DNA of 64,000 nt, taken from NCBI GenBank assembly GCA_009760885.1, contig CM019696.1:44663358-44727357 (forward strand), given 5' to 3'. Positions 12,223 to 23,190 of the stretch are shown here, piece after piece. Position 1 is the stretch's first letter. Every line of letters begins with the position of its first letter. The stretch is from Achatina immaculata. Taxonomy: Eukaryota > Mollusca > Gastropoda > Stylommatophora > Achatinidae. The notes under the pieces are model-generated. The model saw nothing but the letters and a program-made list of their open reading frames with translations, did not search any database and had not been told where the DNA came from. A program made the position numbers and the translations under genes.

Positions 12223-12660
12223 ATCATCATCATCATCATGTGCCTTGCCGACTGGCGTTGGCTATTATGCTTCTCCAGAGTACGCGATCCTTCATGCAGA
12301 CCATCAGCTCAGTTGGTGATCTCCTCTCACACCATCCCGTCAGACTGTCCAGTATCATTTCTCTCGGTCTTCCTCTTGATCTTCTTCCTTCTATTTTTCC
12401 TGTTGTTATAATATTTTCAATGCCCCCTCTTCTCATTGCATGTCCTATGAAAGTACATTGTCTCTCTCTTATCTTTTTGACAAGGTTTTTTGTCTCTCCA
12501 GCTCTTCTCATACATTCTTCATTAGTTATTTTTGCTGTCCAAGGGATTCACAACATTCTTCTAATAAACCACATTTCTGCTGCTTCCAATGATTTTTGTG
12601 CAGACTTGCCTATTGTCCATGATTCACTTCCATATAACAAGATAGGTTCAATATAGCATA
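12223..12660 (-). mobile_element. RTE-like LINE 3' end, family A
   Basis: Minus-strand ORF fragment with MRRAGETKNLVKKIRERQCT and IEGRRSRGRPREMILDS. It ends at the left in CATCATCATCATCAT, i.e. a (TGA)n tail. It is closely similar to 25085-25470, 29948-30400 and 60908-61340. Confidence 0.85.
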
Positions 12661-12844
12661 TTAATATCAGAAAACTGATACTAAGTTCTAAATGATAACA
12701 GTAACATCTTCCATAGACTGGTTTTTTGTAAAGCGAGGACTGTCATAATATAAATAAATTCGTCGGTGTTTTCGTCCTAATTTTGAAAAAAACTTTTACC
12801 AACAGAAAATAATGACAAGTGCTACACTAATACAGCAAGTCGAT

Positions 12845-13705
12845 ATTGGGGACAAAATGTAATACTTGTTATAAAACAGATAAAATGTAGTACTTGTTAT
12901 AAAACAGATAAAAATAGTACTTGTTACAAAACAGATAAAATGTAGTACTTTTTTTACAAAACAACCAGAAACAAAATAAAAAATTTAGTACTTGTTACAA
13001 AACAGATAAAATGTAGCACTTTTTACAAAACAACCAGAAACAAAACAAAAATATTTAGCACTTGTTACAAAACAACCACAAACAAAACAGATAAAAAGTA
13101 GTACTTGTTATAAAACAGATAAAACGTAGTACTTTTTATAAAACAAAATACAAAATTTAGTACTTGTTACAGAACAGATAAAATGTAGTACTTTTTACAA
13201 AACAATCACAAACAAAATAAAAATATTTAGTACTTGTTACAAAACAACCAGAAAGAAAACAAAAATATTTAGTACTTGTTACAAAACAACCACAAACAAA
13301 ACAAAAAATATTTAGTACTGTTACAAAACAGATAAAATTTAGTACTTGTTACACAACAGATAAAATACAGTACTTTTTACAAAACAACCAGAAACACAAA
13401 AATTTTAGTACTTGTTACAATACAGATAAAGTGTAGTACTTGTTACAAAACAACCACAAACAAAAGAAAAATAATTAGTACTTGTTATAAAGCAACCACA
13501 AACAAAACAGATAAAAAGTAGTACTTGTTACAAAAGAGATAAAATGTAGCTCTTATTACAAAACAGATAAAATTTAGTACTTATTACGAAACAGATAAAA
13601 TGTAACGCTTGTTACAAAACAGATAAAATATAGTACTTGTTACAAAACAGATAAAACGTAGCTCTTGCTACAGAAAACAAATAAAATACAGCTCTTGTTA
13701 TAAAA
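12845..13705. repeat. composite minisatellite, about 28/50-bp units
   Basis: Built on TTGTTACAAAACAGATAAAA and GTAGTACTT, alternating with an AACAACCACAAACAAAA variant. About 860 bp. Confidence 0.9.
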
Positions 13706-13845
13706 CAACTAGAAAGAAACAAAGCAGATGGAAAGAGAAGAAAAGGTCTAACTTTAGCCGGTGAGTTATTAACCGCAGCGTATTTTTTGCAAACACTGGC
13801 AGGATAAGAAAATAAAGAAAACATAAATAAATAAATAAAGTAAGA

Positions 13846-13905
13846 AAACAATCAATATTTCGGCAGCAGAAACCCTTTGTCAGTGACAGGGTAAACAACA
13901 GTAAG
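13846..13905 (-). mobile_element. Penelope-type terminal motif, isolated
   Basis: On the minus strand CACTGACAAAGGGTTTCTGC is followed by TGCCGAAATATTG. This resembles the CGAAATAT motif at the 3' end of the Penelope element at 43.6 kb. Confidence 0.35.
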
Positions 13906-14190
13906 TAAACAGACAACTACTTGTCCCTGAAACGATCAGGCATGAAATAAAAGGGATAGTGATCTAGCAGGGCCTGTATGACTGTCCCGGGAAAGAATAT
14001 AAACTCGTGGTAGATAAGTTAGCAAAAGACTGGGCAATTTTGTTCCTTCACAGAAGGTGAAGATAATAATGAAATCATAGTTCGGGGAAGATAAAAATGA
14101 AACAAAGTTAAGTTTGTTCTCAGCCTTGGAAAGTAGGAAAGAAATTTAAATTTAAAAAAAAGACAAGGAGTATTTTTCCGATGGCGAAAT
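13906..14190. other. unique sequence, nothing recognised
   Basis: No repeat or coding similarity seen. Confidence 0.35.
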
Positions 14191-14191
14191 C

Positions 14192-14497
14192 TGTTTGTAC
14201 AGACTGGCTGGCTCTGCCATCATCATGAACAACCCCTGGATCTGTTTGTACAGACTGGCTGGCTCTGCCATCATCATGAACAACCCCTGGATCTGTTTGT
14301 ACATACTGGCTGGCTCTATCATCATCATGAACAAGCCCTGGATCTTTTTGCACAGACTAGCTGGCTCTGCCATCATCATGAGCAACCCCTGGGTCTGTTT
14401 GTACAGACTGGCTGGATCTGCCATCATCATGAACAACCCCTGGATCTTTTTGTACAGACTGGCTGGCTCTGCCATCATCATGAACAACCCCTGGATC
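14192..14497. repeat. 51-bp minisatellite, 6 units
   Basis: The core is GGCTCTGCCATCATCATGAA with CCCCTGGATCTGTTTGTACA. The length is a multiple of three, giving repeat ORFs on both strands. Confidence 0.93.
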
Positions 14498-14745
14498 AAG
14501 CTGATGTTGTTAACGCGATGGGAGAGATGAACAATCCCTGGATCAAGCTGATGTTGTTAACGCGATGGGAGAGATGAACAATCCCTGGATCAAGCTGATG
14601 TTGTTAACGCGATGGGAGAGATGAACAATCCCTGGATCAAGCTGATGTTGTTAACGCGATGGGAGAGATGAACACTCCCTGGATCAAGCTGATGTTGTTA
14701 ACGCGATGGGAGAGATGAACAACCCCTAGATCAAGCTGATGTTTT
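14487..14745. repeat. 47-bp minisatellite, 5-6 units
   Basis: The core is ATCAAGCTGATGTTGTTAAC, then GCGATGGGAGAGATGAACAA. It shares CCCTGGATC with the preceding 51-bp array and probably derives from it. Confidence 0.92.
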
Positions 14746-14859
14746 TAACGTGCTCGGATAGACGGGCAGCGTGGAGGACTTCGATAGCAGCAAATCCACA
14801 TCACTGCTTGGACTGAGAGAGCTGGAAGTACAGACTGCCATGTCTAGGACGATGATCAC

Positions 14860-15548
14860 ACAGGACACGTGAGAGGGCTTGTCTACCAACACAGGACACG
14901 TGAGAGGGCTTGTCTACCAACACAGGACACGTGAGAGGGCTTGTCTACCAACACAGGACACGTGAGAGGGCTTGTCTACCAACACAGGACACGTGAGAGG
15001 GCTTGTCTACCAACACAGGACACGTGAGAGGGCTTGTCTACCAACACAGGACACGTGAGAGGGCTTGTCTACCAACACAGGACACGTGAGAGGGCTTGTC
15101 TACCAACACAGGACACGTGAGAGGGCTTGTCTACCAACACAGGACACGTGAGAGGGCTTGTCTACCAACACAGGACACGTGAGAGGGCTTGTCTACCAAC
15201 ACAGGACACGTGAGAGGGCTTGTCTACCAACACAGGACACGTGAGAGGGCTTGTCTACCAACACAGGACACGTGAGAGGGCTTGTCTACCAACACAGGAC
15301 ACGTGAGAGGGCTTGTCTACCAACACAGGACACGTGAGAGGGCTTGTCTACCAACACAGGACACGTGAGAGGGCTTGTCTACCAACACAGGACACGTGAG
15401 AGGGCTTGTCTACCAACACAGGACACGTGAGAGGGCTTGTCTACCAACACAGGACACGTGAGAGGGCTTGTCTACCAACACAGGACACGTGAGAGGGCTT
15501 GTCTACCAACACAGGACACGTGAGAGGGCTTGTCTACCAACACAGGAC
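14860..15548. repeat. 31-bp minisatellite, about 22 near-identical units
   Basis: The unit contains ACAGGACACGTGAGAGGGC followed by TTGTCTACCAAC. Every unit carries the palindrome CACGTG. Very low divergence between units points to recent expansion or homogenisation. Confidence 0.97.
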
Positions 15549-16313
15549 AGGCGCTATCAGCCGCAGGACGTTTATGTTGGGGGTGCACCTATGGACCTGT
15601 CCAGAGTGCAATGATGATAACCCAGACCATAAACCAGTCTTTTTATGGTATATAAGATTGCTTCCGGTAACAAACAAAAATGATGTATATAGATTTTTAT
15701 TGCAGGAACAAACGGTAATATGTATACATATCTTTCAGTAACAATCATACTTTCAAAACACCATACAACTCTCAGTATTGAGAGATGTAACTTTTAGAAT
15801 TCTAAAATATGACTGCTCTTACGTACTTAGTTTAAGAATCGTATTAATTTTTTTTATTAAAACAAACAAGCAAGCAAACAAACAAACAAGCAAGCAAACA
15901 CACAAACAAGCAAACCAAAAAATAAAAACTTCTTTTTTTTATTTTCTCATCACTTTCCTTCCCGTAGAAATTCATACTTTGAGCTTGTCAGTGTCAACAT
16001 AGCTCTCCCTTCCCTCTCACAGATATGAAAATAAGTTCTCAAATGTGCAAGAATCTACACACTTTCCACCATGACAAGGGCTGCCTGGAAGAGCCTGGAA
16101 ATGTACACAACCTGACCCAGTTTAATGTATTATTATAAACGGTGTTTTTTTTTTTTTTTGTTCTTTAATAAACGATAGTTACAACCGAGTATCGCTAATC
16201 GCTTCAGCAATTTTTTTTTTATGTAGGCGGTGGGAGAAACACAGTGTGAGAACCACTGTGATTATAGCTTGTTAAAACAGTTACGATCAATAAAGTGTTG
16301 GTTTTTATTGCAG
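15549..16313. other. mostly unique sequence
   Basis: Contains a CAAACAAGCAAG microsatellite at about 15860-15915, T-runs at about 16147 and 16210, and at about 16243 GTGAGAACCACTGTG, which resembles a hAT transposon end. No gene recognised. Confidence 0.4.
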
Positions 16314-16541
16314 AGAAACACTCCAAGCTCAAATCAAAACAACAACTTTGTATAGGCCCCACTAAACAGGGGAGAGAATTTGTCGCTAATATCAGGTCAA
16401 CTCTGTCCGCCGTCAGGCAGTCATCAGACACACAAGTACAATGTCTGCCAGGACAGGAAGGGGTCGACTTTAGATATTATTTTAACAGTTGTCATTATTT
16501 CTTGCTGTGTGACTTTATGAGGCGACAAGATCAAAGAGTCG
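16314..16541 (+). CDS. candidate internal exon of unknown gene
   Basis: This is a 228-nt open segment bounded by a good acceptor (TTTTTATTGCAG) and a good donor (GTGAGTTTT), phase 1 to phase 1. The peptide includes REFVANIRSTLSAVRQ and FNSCHYFLLCDF, with four cysteines. It is not low-complexity and has no repeat periodicity, unlike its surroundings. I do not recognise the family, and no second exon is visible nearby. It may be spurious. Confidence 0.25.
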
Positions 16542-16739
16542 GTGAGTTTTAATGTTGCAATTCAGATACTGCTGGTTAGTTGTAAATTAACTGAGTTACA
16601 ACATGCTGGGGCAGTTTCGTTTTCTCATTATTGTAATTATGAATGATATTATCAGAGTTTTTGTTTATACTTTTTTTTATGAAAGTATTTATGTATAACT
16701 CTGACCTATGTCTTACATCATTTAAGGACCTTGTGCTCC

Positions 16740-17290
16740 ATTGCTAGTCTTTGTGCATTCTCAGAAAGATGTGAAGCACACTGCCTTCTCAGACTGGCTG
16801 ACATCACTGTGCTTTTCTGACTGGTTATAATCTTTGTGCATTCTCAGAAAGATGTGAAGCACACTGCCTTCTCAGACTGGCTGGCATCGCTGTGCTTTTC
16901 TGACTGGTTATAATCTTTGTGCATTCTCAGAAAGATGTGAAGCACACTGCCTTCTCAGACTGGCTGGCATCGCTGTGCTTTTCTGACTGGTTATAATCTT
17001 TGTGCATTCCCTGATTGGTTGCAGTTGTTTTGTTTCTACAGCTGGCTAGAATCTTTGTGCATTCCCTGATTGGTTGCAGTTGTTTTGTTTCTACAGCTGG
17101 CTAGAATCTTTGTGCATTCTCTGATTGGCTACAATCTTTGTGTATTCCCTGACTGGTTAGTTAATGCGTTTCTCCAATTGGTTACAATCTTTGTGTATTT
17201 CCTGACTGGTTACAGTCACTGTGTTTCTTGACTGGTTAGAATCTTTGCATTTTCCTTAATTGGTTGCAGTCACTGTAGTGGCTGGTTAGA
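16740..17290. repeat. tandem repeat, 84-bp units then shorter derivatives
   Basis: Three units of about 84 bp with TCTTTGTGCATTCTCAGAAA and CTTTTCTGACTGGTTATAAT, followed by shorter units built on CTGATTGGTTGCAGT. Confidence 0.9.
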
Positions 17291-17384
17291 ATGAAGACTT
17301 TCGGAGGCAGGGAGCGAGAATACAGTTTGCTGAAGATTGTATATTTGTATCTTTAGCTGGGCGGACGTCAAGTCGTTGTCAGTC

Positions 17385-18560
17385 AGTCATCAGTCATTTG
17401 CATGTCCTTTGCGGAACTTTGCCACCCTAATAGCTCTCATTTAGGCCTCTCGGTTGTGAGCAAGATGGCCTGCTTCTGCTGCATCCATTTGCAGATTATC
17501 AACGATGCCTTACAGCCATCTTCGCCTTGGTCTTCCTCTCTTTCTTTTTCCCATTATGTACCCTTCCAAGACTGTCTTCTCTAAATTATCATGACGTTTA
17601 ATGTGTCCAAAATGTTTAAGTTTTCTCTCCTTAATCCTCTTTACTAGGCAGCCTTCTTCAATATTCAGTTCTTATAGTATGGATATATTTGTTCTTTTTT
17701 GTGTCCATTATATTTGAAGAACTCTTCTGTAGCATTTAAAGGCAATTATGTGTTTCTCAGCTGTTTTGTTAAGTGTCCAGGTCTCACAGGTATATGTTGC
17801 GATGGGAAAGATGCATGCCCTTAAAAATCTTATTTGTATAGTTCTTTCTGTCCCTCTCCACAGATTCTTTAGTTGTTTTACTTTCTGAAGGGTGATAGAA
17901 GTCCACCTCATTTCCCTCATTGTATCTCTATTATTAGTTAGTAGCGATCCAAAATATTCGAAACTCTCCATGTCTTCCAAGTTTTGCTCAATGATACATA
18001 TTTCAGTTGCCTTGTTTGTTTTGTCAGTTGTCATCAATATAGTTTTCTTCCCATTAAGATAGAGGTTTTGCTCTTCACTACTCTTACGAACTGATATAAT
18101 TAGTTTTTCCATTCCTGTTTTGTGTTGTGGACAGTAACACTGTGTCATCAGCATATCTAATCTCTGGTATTTTATAACCTCCAATTATTGTGGCATCGTA
18201 ATATCCTTTGCCTACATGTTCTCTAACATTCCTCATTATATTTTCAGTATACAAGTTAAATAAGTAAGGCGACAATATGCACCTTTGTTTTTTTATGTCA
18301 AACCAAGTTGTTGTTTCACCATTTATTCTTACTGCTGCTTGTTGGTCTAGATACAGCAGTGATGTTAATTGTATCAAATGTGTTGGAAATCTCATTTTTT
18401 CCATTATTTCCCAAAGTTTCTGGTGTTTACACAATCAAATGCCTTTGAGTTGTCTATAAAAGATAAATGTAGATTCACATTAAACTCGTTGCTTAGACAT
18501 GTGAAATGTTCTCTGACTAGTTTAGAATATATTTTACATCTTCCAACTGGTTATATTGCA
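17385..18560 (-). mobile_element. RTE-like LINE, family C, RT core to 3' end
   Basis: The minus strand encodes an RT fingers/palm region (FDIKKQRCILSPYLFNLYTE, then YADDTVLLS with the catalytic YADD) and a thumb region (FEYFGSLLTNNRD, ACIFPIATYTCETW). The 3' block ends in a tail at the left edge (CAGTCATT). Several frameshifts split it, so it is a dead, 5'-truncated copy. Confidence 0.8.
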
Positions 18561-18743
18561 TCTTCTAACTGGTTATACTGGTTCTTATTTACTAAATGTA
18601 ATGAAAGTCCTGTACATTTTAACCCTATTTTAACAGTGTTGCCTGATTGGTTGTTTCAGTACGTCAAACGCAATTTGTGACTGTCTTGTATGTTTTCTTT
18701 ACTTCATTGTCCCATTCTTTGTTTTTCTGGTAACTGTTTCTAA
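18561..18743. other. unique sequence
   Basis: Flanks the LINE and the following CAGG/CAGA repeat. Nothing recognised. Confidence 0.35.
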
Positions 18744-18883
18744 GACAGACAGGCAGGCAGACAAACAGACAGACAGACAGGCAGGCAGGCAGGCAGGCAG
18801 ACAGACAGGCATGCAGGCAGGCAGGCAGGCAGACAAACAGACAGACAGACAGGCAGGCAGGCAGGCAGACAGACAGACGGTCA
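18744..18883. repeat. (CAGG)n/(CAGA)n microsatellite
   Basis: A tetranucleotide array whose blocks of CAGG and CAGA are themselves repeated. Confidence 0.95.
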
Positions 18884-19259
18884 AAGCTATCGAAGTCTGC
18901 ACTCTCTGAACAGACTGTGCGTGCCCAGAAGTACATCAGACAACTTTACGTATGCACCATTCCCTTTGTCTTGCAAACCTTCATGAACCAAAGAACAGCT
19001 ACAGCTACAGCTACAACTACTTGATTTTGTTAACCGACGGTTTCTGCCTCATACCAGCATGACAACATGTCTGCCCTTTAGTTTCGTATTTTACAAGAAA
19101 TTACACTCTTAGATAATAATGTTTGATAAGATGTAAGATAATTGGAAGGGTTTAATGAAAACTGGGGACACATCGAGGGCAGGAACTACGGTCTGGCCCC
19201 AGCTGGTGGGGGTTTTGTCTCCTCTACTGCACGACTAACGAGCTGAGTGTTTGAGTACA
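18884..19259. other. unique sequence, nothing recognised
   Basis: Short ACAGCT repeat at about 18999. No coding signal. Confidence 0.35.
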
Positions 19260-19560
19260 TTATTATACCAACGGTTCCCAACATATTTTAGCCCAGCCCA
19301 AAACCTTCAAGGTTATGTGACCTGTGAGCAATGAAAAAATGTAAAATAAAAAAATAAGCTTAAATTTTTTTAATGTATCAGTGAATAATGGCGTATGTGG
19401 TTGATATTTTATTAATATTTGGGTTTGAAATCATAACAAATTTCCCTAAATTTCTCAGATTTTCGCTTGTCATAGTATTTTCCCGCGACCTTCACCTAAA
19501 GACCTCCAGTGGCCTTAGTCTGGGTCACGACCTGAGACTGGCAACGACTGTTTTAAACGT
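19260..19560. mobile_element. possible hAT-type MITE
   Basis: The left end has CAACGGTTCCCAAC. The right end, read inverted, has CAGTCGTTGCCAGTC with GGGTCACGACC nearby, resembling the CAGTGGTTCTCAACC-type ends of hAT elements. The interior is AT-rich and non-coding. Target-site duplication not confirmed. Confidence 0.3.
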
Positions 19561-19929
19561 TATACGAAGTGGAACTTTTGTCAACATTGCTTGGCTTGAA
19601 CTAGATCTGCTTCATAATCTGCCTGGTCTAATTTCATTGCCTGGAAACTTCTTCAGTTGCTCTTGTCTTCAAAGAATGTTCAGTAAATGAGTATTAGAAA
19701 ATTATTTATAAACTGCACAGTGTCTGAATATCGTTAATACAGTTCGCTTTTGTTCTATAAAGTAGAAATAAATATTATATATATATATATATATATAATC
19801 TTTAACATGTGCACAGATTATAAATATAAAAATGTACTTTTTTGTCAGTTTCCACACATTTAGCTCCACATTTTCAAAGTTTATGTGTAGCTTGAATGAG
19901 TGGATTATATCAACGTTTTTTAGGTAAAT
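19561..19929. other. unique sequence with (TA)n
   Basis: A (TA)n tract lies at about 19775-19797. Nothing else recognised. Confidence 0.35.
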
Positions 19930-20255
19930 ATTACGTTTTCGGTTGCTGTAAGTGTGTGAACTTGAAGCCGTAATTTTGTGAACTTATCGCTACAAGTGTG
20001 TTAACTTGAAGCCGTAACTTTGTGAACTTATCGCTAGAAGTGTGTGAACTTGTCGCTGTAATTGCGTCAACTTGTCGCTGTAAATGTGTGTAAGCTTGTC
20101 GCTGTGTGTGAACTTGTCGCTGTAGGTGTTGATAGACAACGCCAGACTTGCTTGATCATTTGTATAGTGGTTGATAGACAACGCCAGACTTGCTTGATCA
20201 TCTGTATAGTGGTTGATAGACAACGCTAGACTTGCTTGATCATCTGTATAGTGAA
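19930..20255. repeat. two adjoining minisatellites (22-bp-like and 43-bp)
   Basis: The first is built on GTGTGAACTTGTCGCTGTAA. The second has three units of GGTTGATAGACAACGCCAGA followed by CTTGCTTGATCAT. Confidence 0.85.
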
Positions 20256-20289
20256 GGGTTACAGGAACCTGGTCTCATATGAATCAACT

Positions 20290-21205
20290 ACTTCTGAGAG
20301 CTATACATACACATAGATAGAGACAATACTCTTACAATATTACTTACACACAGATAGAGACAATACTCTTACAATTTTACATACACACAGATAGAGACAA
20401 TATTCCTACAATGTTACATACACACAGATAGAGACAATACTCTTACAATGTTACATACACACAGATAGAGACAATACTCCTACAATGTTACATACACACA
20501 GATAGAGACAATACTCCTACAATGTTACATACACATAGATAGAGGCAATACTCTTACAATGTTACATACACACAGATAGAGACAATACTCTTACAATGTT
20601 ACATACACACAGATAGAAACAATACTCTTACAATATTACTTACACACAGATAGAGACAATACTCCTACAATGTTACATACACACAGATAGAGACAATACT
20701 CTTACAATGTTACATACACACAGATAGAGGCAATACTCTTACAATGTTACATACACACAGATAGAGACAATACTCTTACAATGTTACATACACAGATAGA
20801 GACAATACTCTTGCAATATTACTTACACACAGATAGAGACAATACTCTTACAATGTTACATACACACAGATAGAGACAATACTCCTACAATGTTACATAC
20901 ACACAGATAGAGACAATACTCTTGCAATGTTACATACACACAGATAGAGACTTCTTCTTCTTCTTCTTCTTCGTTCGCACTGTATTGTCAGAGTATTGTC
21001 TCTTACAATATTACTTACACAGATAGAGACAATACTCTTACAATATTACTTACACACAGATAGAGACAATACTCTTACAATGTTACATACACACAGATAG
21101 AGACAATACTCCTACAATGTTACATACACACAGATAGAGACAATACTCTTACAATGTTACATACACACAGATAGAGACAATACTCCTACAATGTTACATA
21201 CGAAG
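20290..21205. repeat. 37-bp minisatellite, about 23 units, interrupted
   Basis: The core is GATAGAGACAATACTCTTAC and AATGTTACATACACACA. At about 20951-20999 a (TTC)n run is followed by GAGTATTGTCTC, an inverted copy of the unit segment GAGACAATACTC. Confidence 0.93.
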
Positions 21206-21214
21206 CACAAAATT

Positions 21215-21540
21215 GCATGGAGGGGGAGGGGGAGAGAAAGAAAGAAGGAGAGGATAGAGATAGAGAGGGAGACGCAAGGGGGGGGGGGGTGAGAGATAGA
21301 GGAGAGAGAGAGAAAGAGAGAGAGAGAGAAAGAGAGAAGGAGAGGATAGAGATAGAGAGGGAGACGCGGGGGGGGGGTTGAGAGATAGAGGAGAGAGAGA
21401 GATAGAAAAGAGAGAAAAGAGAGAGAGAAAGAGAGAAGGAGAGGATAAAGATAGAGAGAGAGGGAGATGCAGGAAGAGAGAGAAGAGAGAGGAAAAAGAG
21501 AGAAGGGGAATAGAGAAAAAAGAGAGAGAAAAGAGAGGTG
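21215..21540. repeat. polypurine (GA-rich) array, left part
   Basis: Nearly pure A/G on the + strand, with GAGAAGGAGAGGATAGAGAT-type repeats and G-runs. Confidence 0.9.
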
Positions 21541-22230
21541 ATTGATTGATTGATTGATCTTTATTTCAAAAGGGTTAAGAATTGGGCACGCAGGCCCGTC
21601 TGACATTCTGCCCTTTATCATACATCTTTCACTCTATTCCAGACATTCTACAAATATGCTGTTCATATAACAAACATAACTAACATTGAAGCTGAGAGAC
21701 ATAAAATAAAATATAACATTTACGTTTCGCTCTTAAACATTCACTCAGTACAGAACTACATACATTATAAATGACTATCTACTAAACAAAATTTTCGGGA
21801 CTATTCAGAAAACAATTAATTGTATTCGGTGTCTGTAAGAGCAGCTTAAGATAACTTTTAAGTTTTATAATTCATGGAGGCATGTAGTCGACATCAAATA
21901 GATATTGGGAAAGCTTGTAGTTGTAGGAAGGAGTATAATTTACATTTTTTATATAGGATGGGAGGGTATTCCAAAGATGAGCAGCAGAATAACTAAAGCT
22001 TTTCTTGTAAAGATCAAGACTAGGTTTTGGAAGACATATGTTGTTCAAGCGTTGGCTGCACTTTGGGCTAAATTTAAACAGGTTCCATAGATAAGGCAGG
22101 GCATGCCTTGAAAGAATTTGATGTACTAACTTGGCTTTGTTGAAGAGGAACCTGTTCTTAAGAGGTAGTATTTTGATACGTTTGTGATGGTTAGTTGTTT
22201 GTGCTTGATCTTTGTCACTAATGAGCTAAT
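21541..22230 (-). mobile_element. CR1/jockey-like LINE 3' end (copy 2)
   Basis: The minus strand gives an open RT C-terminus including NRFLFNKAKLVHQIL and SFSYSAAHLWNTLPSYIKN, typical of the SxxxAAxxLWNxLP block near the end of CR1/jockey RT proteins. It stops after DYMPP. A 3' UTR and a GATTGATTGATT tail lie at the left edge. It lies inside a polypurine tract. Confidence 0.75.
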
Positions 22231-22995
22231 TTGGTGAGCGATAGAGAGAGAGGGAGATGCAGGGGGGAAGCGAGAGAGAGAGAGAAAGATAGAGAGGTAG
22301 ATGCAGGAGGAGGGAGCGAGAGAGAGAGAAAAAAGAGAAGGAGAGCGATAGAGAGAGAGGTAGATGCAGGGGGAGGGAAGCGAGAGAGAGAGGGAAGAGA
22401 GAGAAAAGAGAGAAGGAGAGCGATAGAGAGAGGTAGATGCAGGGGGAGGGAAGCGAGAGAGAGAGGGAAGAGAGAGAAAAGAGAGAAGGAGAGCGATAGA
22501 GAGAGAGGGAGATTAGAGAGGAAGCAAGAGAGAGAGGGAGGAGAGAAAAAAGAGAGAAGGAGAGCAATAGAAAGAGAGGGGGAGATGCGGGGGGAGGGAA
22601 GCAAGAGAGAGAGGGGGACAGAGAGAAAAGAGAGAAGGAGAGCGATAGAGAGAGAGGGAGATGTAGGGGGAGGGAAGAGAGAGAGGGGTGAGAGAGGGGA
22701 GAGAGAGAGAAAAGAGAAAGAAAAAAGAAAAGGAGAGTGATAGAGAGAGAGAAGGACATGTAGGGGGAGGGAAGAGAGAGAATGGGGGGAGAGAGAGAAA
22801 ATAGAGCGATAGAGAAAGAGGGAGATGCAGGGGGGAAAGCGAGAGAGAGAGAGAGAGAGAGAAAATAGAGCGATAGAGAAAGAGGGAGATGCAGGGGTGG
22901 GGGGGGGGAAGCGAGAGAGAGAGAGAGTAAGAGACATGCAGGGGGAGGGAAGCGAGAGAGAGAGGGGAGAGAGAGTAAGAGATAGAGAGAGGTTA
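22231..22995. repeat. polypurine (GA-rich) array, right part
   Basis: Imperfect 60-bp-scale units with GAGATGCAGGGGGAGGGAAG and GCGATAGAGAGAGAGG. Purine-only for hundreds of bases. Long open frames in both directions are compositional. Confidence 0.92.
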
Positions 22996-23083
22996 AATTA
23001 AAAATGTTAATTCCAAAATCAGAATCAGTAACGTGGGGCTAAGTTAACAACTTTGTTTCCAGCTGTGCCGTCAGTCAGATCAG

Positions 23084-23122
<39 letters not shown>

Positions 23123-23190
23123 TAAATTAAAAATGTTAATTCCAAAATCACAATCAGTAACGTGGGGCTAAGTTAACAACTTTGTTTCCG
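22992..23190. repeat. about 128-bp direct duplication containing (GA)n
   Basis: GGTTAAATTAAAAATGTTAA through CTTTGTTTCC occurs at 22992 and again at 23120, separated by a (GA)n run. Confidence 0.9.

Noticed and set aside
14860..15548. CRISPR-like array
   Set aside because: No unique spacers; units are contiguous and identical. Eukaryotic minisatellite.
22218..22937. Long Ser/Leu-rich minus-strand frame
   Set aside because: Product of a purine-only tract; the opposite strand is open too.
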